A DNA stretch of 64,000 bases from Lasioglossum baleicum (GCF_051020765.1 NC_134933.1:17271461-17335460); one strand, 5' to 3'; shown: positions 13,300-27,242, numbered from the stretch's first letter. Translations and numbers: made by a program. Notes: a model not told the origin generated them from the sequence alone.

Positions 13300-14700
13300 T
13301 AGTTCCGTGAAGAAGATACCTGAGGTCCGGGGCCTCGGAGTGTGTATTCTATCAGTTTAATATTCAGGAGGTGTGGAAGGTCGAAAGAAACGTTTGGTTT
13401 CGGAGTTGAAATAGGTTCGAGCGCGCGAAGGGTTAATTCGAGAATTACCTGGGGAAGAAGAGTTTGTTGCGCGGGGGTAGGGTTCGATCGAGAGCAGAGG
13501 CGAGACGCGTCTTCGGGAGCGTTTTCGGGCGCAACGACCTAATGGGAATTCAGTTGGCCCCCGAAGTGACTTTTCTTGTAGCCCTATCGTATTACAGAGC
13601 GAAACGTCTAGCTCGAAAAGTGGCGAGACCAAAAAGAGCGACAAAGTCTCGAAAAGAGCCGAGACTGGGACCCGACGACGAGAACGGACGGTGACAACCC
13701 TGGGTGACGGTGACGCGAGGTTCTCGTGTGTTCGATCGAGACGCGACGGACACACAATTATATTCAGGGGGGCACGGTGTGCTCTTCCTTCGGAGAGGGA
13801 TCCACTTCGCAGCGATCCACCTGTCTCGGAGAATACGTGTGACGCGGGGGTAACAGGTACGAGAGCGTGAACGAGCCACGGGAGACGTTTTCGTGAAGGG
13901 CGGACGTGTCCATCCGCCGAAATGGATTTCTTCTTTTCTCTATTCGTTCGACTCTTAGACGATAGTTTTATAGAAGGACGGGGAGACGGAAGTCGAAACC
14001 GACAACCTTCAGGGTATCTAACCGGGGAGAGTAGAGAGCCCGACGACGATCGACCCACGGTCGCCCCTACCAATCGTGATCCCCGGCGAGGCGTGTCCCG
14101 AGTCTTTTAACGATTTGACACCGGCGACACGTAGAATACATTCTGCGGGCGTCCCTCGTAGGCGTAGATTCCATCTCACGCGTCAACCTGTCCAGGTGAC
14201 CGCGCGACGCGTCGCTCTCTCGTTTCTCGTTTCTCGAAAGCTGACCGGGCCGAGATCGAGATCGGCACCGAATCTAGATATCAGGGGAAGAGCCGCAAGA
14301 GAATTTTTTGCTTTCTAATCTCGTCGAAAACCTGCCGCGCGACATAATATAAGTGCTGCGCGGTTGTTGCGCAACGCGTATCGGTGAGATTCGATCGAGC
14401 GAGAAACGGGAATCGGGCGACGTCGGCGAATTTCGTCGGCGAATCGACGAACGTTGCCGGGACGGAGGATCCGACGGGTCGCGGACAAATCGGAGAGTTG
14501 ACACATTGCGGTCTATTTTCACGGTTGGTAGCAGCGGGCCGTCGCACCGCGAAGGACGTTTATGGGGTATTTGCGGAGAACGGGGCGGTGGCGGTGAACA
14601 GGGGGTAGAGGGATGGCTTCCTGCGCGCAAAGATTAGCACTCCCAATGGGATTAAACGGCCCTTTTCTCTCTATACGCTATAGCGTGCCACGGTATATAC
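13300..14700. promoter_or_regulatory. GC-rich island
   Basis: CpG-rich (many TCGA, CGCG) with overlapping open frames on both strands up to 238 codons, rich in Arg/Ser/Pro and without motif. It is possibly a promoter or 5' exon region of a gene outside the window. No splice pair could be assigned. Confidence 0.2.
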
Positions 14701-15185
14701 GAGTACGTATATCGTTTCATGGCACGTGTGTACAGTAGTGTGCACGCCCCGTCGGAGCATCGTGCAACGTCAATGAGAAAGAGAAAGAAAACGCCGCGCG
14801 CCGACTGGAAACGGTCGTCTGTCCTCGCGCGCGCGGACAGACTGCGCAAATCCTTCATAGGGGGGTTTCTCGATGCCCCTCGGGACCTCTCCTATCTCTC
14901 CCGCGTAGTTAATCACTGGCAAACGACTCGTTTATTGGTAGCAACTTATCTAATACCCGACTCCGGCTCCGCCGCTAATAGAATATCGAGATTTTATCTG
15001 CGAGTACGCATCGCGTCGTCCCGCGTGCCCCAGGCTCCGATAATTCCGAACCCTAACGCGGAATTCATTTTCTTTATCCGGATCCGATCGTTCCGACTGG
15101 AACGCGAAATCGACGATCGCGCGGCGCCAACGAGCCGAGGCATCGATCAATTTTATGCTTCAGAACAACGGAAAATTTCTTCCAT

Positions 15186-15315
15186 TTAACGCTAAACCTA
15201 CCGAGCACTTGAAGCGATTAAAATGTTTTAGCTTATAAAAGTGACAAGGCTCTTTTCACTTAGATTTTGTGCAATTTTTATTGCAATATGTGCTTGGATG
15301 AAGAAAATCGAATCA
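15186..15315. repeat. Half-copy of the piggyBac-like family at 27243
   Basis: TTAACGCTAAACCTACCGAG and AAGCGATTAAAATGTTTTAG match the right part of the 27243-27441 element in reverse orientation. The other end was not found. Confidence 0.6.
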
Positions 15316-17437
15316 ATTTCAACCCTCTTTTTCGAGATTTATCGAGGTCACCTTTAGTTTTTTATAGGTAAACCTACGATTCTTTTTACACAATCATCTT
15401 TTAGAGGATACTGTGACGAATTCAGCGTGCATCATGACAAATATTTTTTTCTGAATCTGAAAAGATGAGGAACTCCTGTTTATTGCAATCGATGCAAAAG
15501 ATATTTATTTTGCATGAAGATCAGCAGTCCAGTGATAGCACATGATTTCACGTTGATACGAGTGCGCGACCGATTAATATACGAGTTAGAAAAGGATCGA
15601 CGCGTTTTCGGTTCTCACGAAGTTAGGTCGAAGTGTACAATGAACCCGGGGGCGTACGATTTATAGTCCCGCTAGAACGTTGAATGGAAACCGAATGGAT
15701 GCCCACCCTCTGCAGCGTAGAAATCACCGCGCAACGATTTCCACCCTTGGTAAGGTGTCGAATTAATTTATATTTCCTGCTTAAGGTGGCACAAGTGTTG
15801 ACCCTCGATCAGGTGAGTCGACCTCTCGGCCAGGTAGGATTCTACGCGATAGCTGGAGCGTTATTCGGACGGTCCAGGCGAACCTATGTCATATTCTAAT
15901 TCCAAGTCTCGCTGGGCGATCTACCTAAATCGTGGTCGAGCATTCATTCATAGGAATCTTGATCTTGATCGAATATCTCGAGCGCGTATCGACCAAGAGA
16001 TTCTCGGAAGAAGAAAATCACGATCATTTCGACGCGAGGACCTCGACGACGAACGCGTCGATCGACGTAAAACTACGATCGCTCGTCAACGTTACAGTTG
16101 CGGAGATGCGATCACGCCATCGCGGGGATGTCCCATAGAAACCTCGTGACCCTGTGGTAGGTATCGCGTGCGCCCCGTCTTTGCGGTGATCCTTAGCCCG
16201 CGTTTTCCCCGAGAATGCGGCGAACGTGAAAACGTCCGACGAAGCGTTAAGTGATGCAAAGTACAAAAAGGTACAGCCGTTCCATCTGCGAGGAGAAATA
16301 ATGGGACAAAGTGTCCTTTGAGAAGGACCGGGGGGTGGGGGCAGAGGGGGGAATGTCGAGTAGAAGGTTCTCGCACCACAGGCGTCGGTCGTCAAGGGGC
16401 GCGAGATCATCCAGATTCGATCTTCCTTTTCGAGTTTACATCGTTTCCCCACTAAAAGAACCGCAGACCTCTGGTTAATCTCACCAGACCTCTTCCGAGG
16501 ATTCTTCGCGGAAGAGCACGGCCGCGTGCCAATTTCTCTGGCGCAGGCACACAAGCTTGCAGGGCAGTTTCCTAGAAGCGAAGAAGCCGCTGCCGCTGAA
16601 GAAAAGATCGGCCAGACGCTCTGGTCTATGGTTGACATCGTTAATCGGTAGACGAGCGTCGGGGATAACGACGTTTAATTCGAATCGCGTTGAAACCGGT
16701 TCGCGCAAGAAACGGACCCGCAATTAGTCTATCGTAAATATAAGCCCCAACGAACCTTTCCGCGCGGTAATCGTGCGAGACGGACGCGAGTCCAATACGG
16801 TTAATTTAGCTCGACGCAATCGTAATCGAACGTTTCAAAATCGGATAGGAATCAAGCGACCGACCCTGTTCGTTCCGAGCAGAATTTCCGCATCGAACGC
16901 TCTTTACTTTCTTTCCCATTTTTGCATATTATGTTTTACGTATTTAAATTATTAAGAGAAGAAATAACATTCTATTTGATTTCTACGTCTTGCAATCAAT
17001 GCAGACATATTTTACTTTGCAATCGTTTTCGATTGAGTTTCGCGAATGGAGTGGCAAGACACGTGTAGGAGAATCCTATGTTTAAAAGTTTATCGGTCGA
17101 CTCGTGTTTCCACAGTCGGTTGACGAACGCTGATCAACGCGCGCTAGCACCGTGCGAAACAACGAGGAAGAAAAAGGAATCTGGCTCGTTCCCCGAGATC
17201 CCGACGAAACGGAAAAAACGTCGCCGTATACGGACACAATTCATAATTACGGCTCGTCACGTGCTGCACGATATTTTAACGCGGGCAACCTTTACCGAAC
17301 GCCGAGTCGTAAAGTTGCTGATTTATCCCGCGCCACTGGAGTATTACCGGGTCGTTTAATTAAACGCGCAGCGATAGTGACTCCTTTATTGGCTGGCCCG
17401 ATCGATCCGACTGCATCCAATCTTCGGAACCGTTAGG
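15316..17437. other. Gene-free stretch with one candidate micro-exon
   Basis: About 2.1 kb. A fragment at 15470-15540 resembles the right half of the GACTGCGGAT family (TTTTGCATGAAGATCAGCAG), and 16985-17020 is similar. A strong plus-strand donor (CAG|GTGAGT) at 15813 closes a possible 27-base exon at 15786-15812. No gene is supported. Confidence 0.35.
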
Positions 17438-18240
17438 CTCTCTCTTTCTCTCTCCTCGCCCTTCCTCTCTCTCTCACTCTCTCTCTCTCTCTCTCTCTCG
17501 TGATTATTAACGAATCGCATTTCGCCTCGTTGTTCATCAACGGACGCGTTACACGCGCCATTCTCAATTTACACCGGCCGAAATTTTGACGCGCATGGTC
17601 GTAAACACTTTAGTTGGTTTTTCAATAAATATTCGATCGGCCTCGCAGTGTTTGCGAGCCAATGCTCGGACGCGCCGCTATCCTACTGTGCGCCACAACG
17701 ATTTGGGCGTTGTGTTTTGCACCGTTGGGCCAACCCCCGATCAGGACACAGGGCAATGCAAACCGAGGAACCGAAAGAGAGAAACGGAGAGACGACGCTC
17801 TCGACGGTTCCTTTTTTTCATAGACACGGCACGGCACTGCACGATGCGACGGCGCGACGCGGATGCGTCGGTCTTCTGCTCATAATTCTCGCTCCTGTCT
17901 TCCCTGCGGAGCGGGCTTTCCGTGCCGCCGGTTTTCCCGTGCTTCCACTATCTTTGCTTCACTCTTTTCTCTCAATCTTCGCGCCGCTAATGCTCCTCGT
18001 ATTTCCTCTTGTCCAACCCACCGCCTGCTACTGCCTCAACCTCGTTTCAGCTCGCCTCTCGTCGGGTTTCGGAGGATGCTTTTAGAAGGCATTAGACGGG
18101 GTGCTCACGGTTCGTCGCCCGTAGTCGCTTTGCATTAAGGATCCACGCAATGTGCTCGACACGATCTTCCTCTCCTCCCTCTCTCTCTCTATCGCACACA
18201 CACACACACACACACCCTCTCTCTTTTCCCTCTGTCTCTG
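17438..18240. repeat. CT and CA microsatellites
   Basis: A CT-rich run at 17438-17499 (the longest pure part is (CT)n at about 17476-17499), then CCTCTCTCTCTCT followed by a (CA)n tract at 18194-18216 and another CT run to 18240. The sequence between them is GC-rich with no gene. Confidence 0.85.
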
Positions 18241-19732
18241 GTGCTTCGCGGCTAGGCAGCTTGAAAAGAAGTTGTGTACCGGAACAGCAATATAATTTGA
18301 CGACTCGGGTCGCGTCGATGGGCAAATTTGCGCGCGCGGAATCACCGGAAGCCCCCTTGGAGCGAGGATTAGGTCGATGGATTTCCCGTGGTAACGGTTG
18401 CTCTAGAAATTAGGGACACCCGTTTTCTCTTTGGCCCGACCGGGGATCAATTGCCACCCAATGGGACCTGCGCTACAATGGATATTCATACCGAAAACCC
18501 GAACGGTAGGCAATTTTAATAATTTTGCGTGAGACGTAGAATTGATGCTTACCGATGTAATGGGATGTCTGGAAATAACACTTCGGCATTGTTTCTTTAG
18601 TTGCGTACCCGTGAAGTAGTTTAAGGCGGTAGTCAACCCTCTGGTTGTAACTAGAAAGGGACTAGAATCTTACTAGAAAAATGGGTCGAAACATGGGTTT
18701 GCGCCTAGACATTTTTTGTCCTTATTTCAGCAATTTTGGGCTGGGTGAGGGCTCATTCTAAAGAGGAAGGTTAGATGCAGTGCGCAGATTCCGTTTCATT
18801 ATTATCTAAATTAGTGTAGTTATTAATATTCGAACATAATCAATCATTATACAAGTCAGAAAAATTTCGTTGACCCTCGGACGGCGGAGAATTCTGTGCA
18901 AGGGAGCAACCGGGCCAATGTGACCCGAGAACGCTGCTGAGAACGCGGCGCAGCAATAGCTCGAGCGACGGCCCACAGAGGCTCCGCGCATACACAAATG
19001 TATGTATCAACAATCACAGTATCTCTCTCAGCTGTTCTAGACTGGCAAAGCTACATATGGGAATACAATTGAGTTATAGAATGTTTTAGTAAGTCCCGAA
19101 ATAAAAGAGAGAAAACATCAGACCGTAAAGGGTTAATCCTACCATGAACATGGGACACGATAGTCGGACGTGGATCTGCGCCTACGTTGAACCATCGTGT
19201 ATCTCGAAGAAGAAAAATATATCTACGGTATCATTAACCCTTCGGGAACGACGGTGAATTGTCAGTTTAATTCTGAATAGTCTACGTTATATGATATCAC
19301 AGATGTTACAGTAATCTCTTGATGATTTAGACTTGTTGATATTTTCCCCGGCCATCTTCAAATTCTAAAAAGCGTACAATAATGCATGAAAACGGACGTC
19401 CAGTTCGAGGAGTTAAGCATTTGCACTACGATTTTTCACAGTAAACGTTAAGCGAACATGATTCCTCGATAAACAAACCTTGCCGATCGAAGTTTGGAAC
19501 TAGGGATGGGATCAAGTACCTCGAGAACAGGTTCGAACTTTGATTGGTTGAATTCGAACTCTCTATAAGTACATCGAAAAACAGAAATAGTACTCCTAAG
19601 TATACTCGAACCTATGCCAGACAGTTTCGAACCTTTTACAAGTACTTTGGTACACGGAAATAATACTTGCAAGTATATTCTAATCAAAAATTCGAATTGA
19701 AAGAAATTTTTTCCGCCCGTGGTAACGGAGAA

Positions 19733-19925
19733 ACCACATTTTCTTGAAATTGTGCAAGTTTAACGAATTTTCTCAAGGTTAAAAACCGTTCGTACCGTAA
19801 TATCTATATTTTTCTCATATTCTACAAAGTTTCAGCTTTAATTTTTATAAAAATTCATCGCTCTACCTCATTTCTATCGAGAGTTCTTTGATTTTGAATC
19901 TAGTTAGGTGAAATTTACCCACTGT
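19733..19925. repeat. Dispersed repeat, inverted copy of 11888-12080
   Basis: Read on the minus strand it matches 11888-12080 over about 190 bases. Shared segments include GCACAGTGGG, TTTGATAGAAATGAG (as the variant CTCGATAGAAATGAG) and TTAAAGCTGAAA. No flanking duplication was resolved. Confidence 0.7.
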
Positions 19926-20878
19926 GCGGCGCTGGTGGAAACACACGCAATGGAAGTATTGAAAGGGTTGGAAGATCGACGGATCCAGAGGGAGGATCTC
20001 GACTCGGCGGATGCTTGCCGAGGTCGTAGCCGGGTCAAGGTCATTAGCGTGACCGCGACACGCAGTCGAGAAGAGACACATCCACGAAAAGGGACGGCAA
20101 ATCGGTGGCACAAACCTTAATTAAGGGATGAGGCACCCGGTGGCCCGAGTCACAAACCACGCTCATAAATTCTTCGGCAAACGTATACAAAAAGTAAAAG
20201 TTCCGGGGAGAGGTCGGGGCGAAGAAGACGAGCGATCGAAATAAAAAGGAGAGCGGAGAGAAGCGAAGGTGCCGCTGCCGACGATGATTCCAACTAACGT
20301 ACAGTCCTCGTAGGAAATCGGCGCTCTACGTTCCCTACGCTTGTCCTGGAACTTCGACTTTTGAATTTGTTGGGTCATTTGTTCAGAAATTCAGGAGTTA
20401 TCGTGTCATTGGTACACCGCGATAACTCGTATCGACAAGCGTCGATTCCGTCGGACAACTCTAATAATTCAGTCGACCGATTAAAACTTGAAATTAGGCT
20501 CGGTACAGATTAGCGTATGTCGTTTTAAATGCACGTGTTCAGACTATGGGTACTGCTCCACTCCAGCCGAAATTAATCGGCCAATAATTCGTAGGACGCC
20601 AAATGAGCTACTGAGTCCCTCTCGCGACTTTATTGTAACCGTCAATCGAAGTAGAACCAGTCATTATCATCTAAATGCTTCACATTCTGGTATTGGTATT
20701 TTGCACAGTGCAGAGTGTCATTGTGGATATCCACCACTGTCTGATCTGAATTGATCAACCACAAGAAACATACAATTGATTCACCTTTAAGTGTGGAGAT
20801 GTTCGTTGCTTCTTCAAACTAGATATCTATGAATTTTCTCATTTCTGAGAAAGTATAATTTGAGAATCAAATATGTTC
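19926..20878. other. Gene-free stretch
   Basis: About 950 bases with short frames only and no recognised element. Confidence 0.4.
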
Positions 20879-21060
20879 ATTAACCCTGGGACAACGGACG
20901 ATTTTTATAGCTATATAATTGGCAATGCTTAGGACCGTTCACAGCTCTAATTAATAATTTTTAAAAATTTAGTTTTGATGATATATCAGTTAGCTTAATT
21001 GTCAAATATTGAGTACTTCAATGACAATTTGACTCCGGCACAGCACTCGGAGGATTAATG
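20879..21060. repeat. Dispersed repeat, first copy of the family at 47764-48013
   Basis: Begins TTAACCCTGGGACAACGGAC and ends CACTCGGAGGATTAATG, about 80% identical to the longer copy at 47764. It lacks an internal segment of about 60 bases. Confidence 0.7.
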
Positions 21061-24000
21061 TGCGAATTATTTTGTAAACCTATAATGTATAACTAAATGG
21101 ATCTCGTATAAGATTTCAAATGCTTGATAAAAAAAAGAAAAGGAAAATCGAGGAACGCCTTAGCGTCGATATTAGAACCTCCCTAGAGGGTCGATATCGG
21201 GCTCGATGAGGGGATGATCGCTGTGTCCGGAAGTACCCCCAAGATATTCGCGTTTTCGAGATTTCGTCGCGTCGCGCATCGGTCCGCGCGCAAGTAGCGC
21301 TCTGATTGGCCTTGTTACCTTTAGATCTCGCGATCCGCTGAGCTCGAGCGCGCGGCTTTTGACAGCGCGGAGTTCGTATGTTCTTGTCTTGGCTGTACCC
21401 CGTGCGGCACCCCGCGTCTATATATAGATGTGGGACAAACGCGCACACCCATAAAGGATACGATCCAACGCGAGCGTGGAACGAGCCTCGAGCATATCAT
21501 GGTAGGAACGGAATATGGGATGGCATGGGAGATGACACATGGTCCGGACGCCGGTTGTGTGTCCTGTATTGCCGGCCAAAGTGTCAGAGGGAGAGAAACG
21601 TTCGTTTATACGGTGTTGCCCGTTGCTAGAACGAACAAGGAAGCTCCTATAGGCTGTGGGAGCACCGGACGGAGGCCGCGCAGGAGATCCGAGGAAAGAG
21701 GGAACAAGAAAGGGAGAGAGAGGCCGGTTAGCTCTCTGCCACAAGCCGCCGGCGCGAGAGCACAGTAGCGGCAAATACCCATAAATATAAAATATGTCCC
21801 TCCTTTTCACCCTTTTGCACGCACACCAGCCTAACCGCGTAATATATCGATAGCCCGGGTACACGCACCCACCGATGCAAAAGGTTCCTCCACCTCCTCC
21901 ACCTCTCTTCATCTCCTCGTCTTCCGCCGCTCGATGTTTCTCTCTCCCTCCCTCTCTCTCTCTCTCTCACCTTTCTCTCTTTTCCCTTATACTTGGAACG
22001 TTTCCTTCGGGGTCCGGCAGTTGCTCGTATACGCGCGGCTATCCACCTCAACACCTTTGTGTACAACATTCCTTGCCTCTTCTTTCTCCGCGCGTATATA
22101 TACCCTCATCCTCCGAGCACGACTTCTCGCTTCTTCTTCTTCTTCTACTTCCTCCGCGTTCCCCGTGCCTCGTTTCTCGTCCCATTCGATATACGCGGAT
22201 CCTTCTTCTTCTTCTCCACCTTTTCCCTCTATCGTCGCTATCGCGTTTGATACACGCAACCCGTTGCCGTGGGTTGCTGCCGTCACGCCGCCACGCCGTC
22301 AGAGAACCGTGGAAGAAAGGATTCCCCGCGGTTTTACAATCTGCCTGCTGGATGATTACGATAAGTTGCCCCGGGGAGAACGTTTTCGGTAGCGCGCTCC
22401 GAGAGCCTCGGCGAGCCTCGCCGGAGGCGTGGTTTCGTGTTTTGCGTTTCGTCGCGTCGAACCTCGTCTCGACTCGACGAGTAGCAAAGTTAATTGGCAG
22501 AGGGAGTGTATCGGCCGGAAACGCCACGCGAAGCCAACCCCTTGCAGTCCTGCGTCGACCTTTGCCCAACAGCTCCTTATTTGATTGATTCCCATCGCAT
22601 TCGTCAATAAAGTTGCAATACCAGACAAACATTCCTTAATGAATTCGAACATATGTAGGTGTCTACAGGTATTATTATTATTATAGAATGTAAATTGATC
22701 ACAGAAACGAGTAGGTGCAATTTAAAACAGATTAGAAGACTTCGAGAGTATTAATATATTACTTTCACTGCATTAATAGGTAATTTCGTCGGAGGTGTCG
22801 CAACAGCGGAGGAGTTGCAGGTGGAAAATCTTGTGCGACTGATTGGACACCTCGTTCGTTGCGATAACCTCGGGACTGGAAACGGTCCCACATCGTGCAA
22901 CAAGCGGGCGCCTTCTGTACATCGTTATTTCGTCGAATTGTCAAGTGGGAAGCCCGTCAGTTGGGCTCACCGTCGAGGAAGGAGAAGATCGGAGCCGCGG
23001 CAACTCGGATTCTACGCGAGGAGCCAATTTAATGGATACAGTGACACGTATCTTTTTATTGTTGCTGTTGCCGTTGTCGTGGCTGCCGGCGCGTTTTGAG
23101 CGCGTACACATAATATACGCGCGGTATGCGTGTACGTGCGTGCATGTACGTGCTATGTGTGCGTATATATGGGTAGAGATAAGGTCGAGGTAAACGGAAA
23201 AGGAAGGCAGACGAGGACGGAGAAACGAGGAGCGAGAGACTAGCCGTGAGAGGAGAGCTCGGGAACGGTCGAAGGACGAAGAAGAGCGGAGAAGCGGAAC
23301 GACGACGAAACCCGTTCTCATTATTATATTCATATTCAGAGCCGCGCGATGGAGCAAACCTCCCTCTCGTCCCCCTCTCGTCCGTCCCCCCCGCTCGCCT
23401 CCCACCGCCTCCTCCGCCTACTCTGCTTCATCTCTATCTCTCGGTCCCCTTTCCTCCCGAGCGTTAACCTCTTTCTTCGTCTCCCTTCGTCTCTGTCCGT
23501 TGGAGCGCATCCCGACAGCGTAGAACGGTATAGATGTAGCGGTATAAAAATCTCTATAAAAAGTTGAAAAGTGCCGCCGCCGGAGTTGAGGGGCGACAAT
23601 GGATGAAATATGCCGCTGCGTTCGACCCTACTGGAAGGCGTAAGGTGCCGGACACCTCCTTACACCTGCGAGCGGCTCCATATAGTGCCTTATTATAAAC
23701 CGACTCGACCGAGAACCGAAGAGAACGACAGGGACAGAGGGACAGGACCCGAAAGAACGATCCACGAAATCGACGCGCGGCCCTTTCTCTCCAATTAGGA
23801 CTCTTGACGCGTATACGGAGGCCCTCTCGTGATCTACCACCGTGCGCGACCATTCTTCGTCCTGCGAGTCCTTCTCTCGCTTCGGATTTTCCGCTGATCG
23901 ATTTTTAGAGTTTTTCCATACCGTTCGCGTTTCGGGGACGATGGCATTTCGCGAGCGAAACGGGAAATATCGAAATAATTAACGATTCATCCGAAACATT

Positions 24001-24900
24001 CAGAGTCAGCGGAGAGACCACGGATCAGCTGAAAGCTGCTTAATAAAGATTCGGGGGGCTCGCTCGATATTTCAAGCGAAACGAACAACACCGCTCGCAC
24101 AATGCCAGTCGTTAATAATGATTTGTGCCGGCCGGGCCGCGCGCGTCCCGATTCAGAGTTCCGCGCCCCGATAAAAGTCAGTTTTTCAGTCTACCCGATC
24201 CCACTTTTACTCGGTGTGTGTATATCTTTCTCGCGCGAGCCGAACGGGTTCCCCGAAAAATCCTCCAAATATTGTCGGTCATTAGAGCGCGTCCATTTTG
24301 CGAGCGCCGAGGCGCTGCGCGGCAACTAGCGAACGGAAAGAGACGCGGGCCTCGGGCCTCGGGCCCGGAGCATGGCACGAGCTAGGAGCCAGGGAGGTAG
24401 GTAGATAATAAGCCTGCGAAGAAAGCTGTTTTCGCACGAACGACGTGATCATCCGTTTCCTTGTCCAGGTGTTTCCCGGAGCCCCTAGAGGAGAGCTTTC
24501 CGGGTTCTCTGTTTCTTTCTTTCTCTCTCTCCATCGCTCTCTTGGCACCTTTTACGGGATAACCGGGACTCCTGATGGGCTTCAACGAAATCACTAATTG
24601 GTGTAGACCCTGCCGTACTGTGCCTAGAGGGTACAGCGGGAGAGTGAAATGGTGAAAAGACAAGCGTTAGAGCGAAAATTGCCAGGGACAGTTGGCGGTG
24701 GCTCAAGGCCATAGATTTTGGGTCTGGAGACGCCGCTGCCTGTTTTTGGAGACGACAATATGGCTGATTATTAGCGTCGCCAGGGGGTCTCTGTTGTACC
24801 AACGATCCTGCAGTGTTGTGTTCGTGCTGGATGGCATAAACTCGTGTATACCTAACCTAGACGCTTCGGAACGGTAGCTTACAGATAAACAGCGTGGTCA
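21061..24900. promoter_or_regulatory. GC-rich, CT/GA-microsatellite-rich island
   Basis: CpG-rich sequence with pyrimidine runs (CTCTCC at 21943-21985, TTC repeats at 22129-22150 and 22202-22214) and long overlapping frames on both strands (up to 237 codons) that are low-complexity Ser/Leu/Arg translations. The composition is what insect promoters and 5' UTRs often show. No start site or splice pair could be fixed. Confidence 0.25.
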
Positions 24901-26762
24901 AGGACATAGCTGTTCTGTCGTTCTTTCATCCTCGACCGCAACAAGGTACAACAGGGAATAAACCCGAAGCTATTTGCGAAGCTTCCTCGACACCGTCGCA
25001 GTAACTGTGTGTACAGGTGCCCCTGCGATTTCGAAACAGATTTGTTTGATTGACCTTGAAATCGTACAATGGTGTACCGATAGATCGCGCTCGTTGCCAC
25101 CGGAATCGACGGCTGCCATAAATTAGGCGCACCTTCGAATCATTACGACCGAATTAATCATCCAAGGAGACGCTCCACCAAGCCATGCTGGAAGAAGGTT
25201 CAAGGCCCTCGACGGGTCCACATTCTTCAACGATTCCGTTGCCGACGATACACGCTCAGCATCGTTTCCATGATTACGTCATGGAAATAAAGACGATAGG
25301 AGACGAGACGCGACTTCGACGCAGACCATCGTCGACCTGCGATCTGTCATCGCTTGTAAATCGGCGCGCGACTAATTTATGGACCAAACAATCCCGACAT
25401 TTTCGTTCGGTACTCTCCTCCTCCACAACTCCCGGATATAATTAACAATGGATGTACACGGAACTCGACACGATCGTTCTCTTCTTATAGATTTTGTGAA
25501 AAGGCCAAGTCCGCCCTTGACATGCAGGTATACCGTCCCCTTTATACCTCCCTCGGTTATACAAATTTTAAATCACCTTTGCGAGTAATTAAACCGTTCG
25601 ACGGCGACATTATTCTCGAAGTTGCTCCATTGACAGGAGACAATCCTGCATTCACAAATGTATCCAAGTTACATTAACTTCGCAGAACAAGACAGTGCGA
25701 AAGGGTTCTTATCCTTTCTTCTCAATAGGTGCTAACTTTAATGGTTATGGGGTCGTTCGGAAAATTCCTATCACGTTTCGGTAGGCGGCGTTAGGACGTG
25801 CAATATATCAAAAGGATTGACAAGAAACTACATGATCTAAAAGGTGTAGGCATTCGATGCTGTTCACACAAGCAGCAAACATGTTGTAAGGATTCTTGAT
25901 TTCTTGTGACAGTTAACGATTTTCGCGCGGCACGTCATCAAAGTATAGTGCTTCACGAACATTTAAAAAAAAATTCCAATTGAATCGATGAAAAACTGAG
26001 TTGTCGGCAGATTTTTCACTGTGCGTCGGAACGATTGGAAGTTTAGACAAGTCGAGGATAACTTGAGGATTCGTTCTCCAGATCCAAGATGTTTTACATC
26101 GACCCCTCGAATCGTGATATAAACGACTGATCGACGAATTGTTCGATTTTGGATCGCGTTAGTTCTCGTAGGATGGAATCAGCATTCCGTCGAGTCTCTG
26201 GCGACGTCCGACGGTCTGGCATGATCGCCGCTGACTCACTCGCTTCGAACTCGCTCCGAGAACGCAGCTGGCTCGAGAACGGAAAGGAACGGTACGGTCA
26301 GTTCGGACCTGACCCCGTCCTGGCCGTTACCGTTTCTGAGTGACGTCTTCATGTCTGGCTCTGCGGGACATTCCTCCTCCTCATTGTCCGTTTGTCCGTC
26401 AGTCCCTCCAGTGCCCGGACACGGGACCGCGGATTGCAAACCCCCCGTCGTCGTCCACTTCTCGCCACGAAAACTTGGCTGCACTAGGCGCACCGGCCGC
26501 AAACCGACCGTGTCAAGTGTCCCGGAAAATAAACAGAAAGCTACGGAAACAATTGCCGTGGCACTGATCCCGTTCGATTCCGACGAAACCAATTCGTACG
26601 AATCCCGGATGGGAATTTCCGATGTGGCTGCTCCTCCCCCTGTACTGAATATTATTAAGCCTGTGCCAAAGTTCGTGCTAACCCTTTGCCCTGCCCTACA
26701 ATATCCAGTCAAACTCGTGATGAAGATTCTGAACAAAATCTAATAAATATGTGTGTTATTAA
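24901..26762. other. Gene-free stretch
   Basis: About 1.9 kb. Overlapping frames at 26236-26743 on both strands reach 130-166 codons but share the same bases and have no motif. I do not call them. Confidence 0.4.
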
Positions 26763-26764
26763 TA

Positions 26765-27055
26765 GACAGCGGATTCTATGCATTTGTCACAAAAATGAGT
26801 AGGTGTAATTTAAAACAGTAAAAATCTTAGAAGAATTTAAAAACACTGTTATATTATTTTCAACCTTGAACATATTTAGAAAGAAAATAAATTTCTATTT
26901 CATTCCAGTTTGTTGGAATTCATTGAGAATTTTAAGACACTGTTATATTATTTTCAAGCTATTAAACATGTTAGGAAAGAAAATAAATTTCTATCTCACT
27001 CTAGTGTGTTGGAATTCATTAAGAAAATTCTTGTTTTGCATAAAGATCCGCTGTC
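26765..27055. mobile_element. GACTGCGGAT-family MITE with internal duplication
   Basis: The left end GACAGCGGATTCTATGCATT and right end GCATAAAGATCCGCTGTC are flanked by TA (26763-26764, 27056-27057). The interior repeats a segment of about 90 bases (CACTGTTATATTATTTTCAA at about 26844 and 26939), making it 291 bases rather than about 197. Confidence 0.8.
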
Positions 27056-27242
27056 TAGTTATTAATTCTGCTTTGTTGTAGTCGATATAATAGCCTTTGG
27101 AGAGAATGTAGCCATACAATAAATGTAGACTTTCCTTTTCTCGATGAAACTCTGAACGATGAAGAGTTTCTAATCGATATATGCATACGCGAGTCCTGAT
27201 CCTAGTCCTAAGTGCAGAATATCAACTCCAAAAATTATTTAA

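Noticed and set aside
13357..14073. 238-codon minus-strand frame
   Set aside because: Arg/Ser/Pro-rich translation of a CpG island with equally open frames opposite it. No motif.
19500..19690. Possible hAT end (TAGGGATGGGATCAAG)
   Set aside because: No matching complementary end or 8-base duplication could be found on the other side.
21418..22632. Overlapping frames of 150-237 codons on both strands
   Set aside because: Translations are Ser/Leu/Arg/Phe runs from (CT)n and (TTC)n repeats. No domain or splice structure supports a gene.
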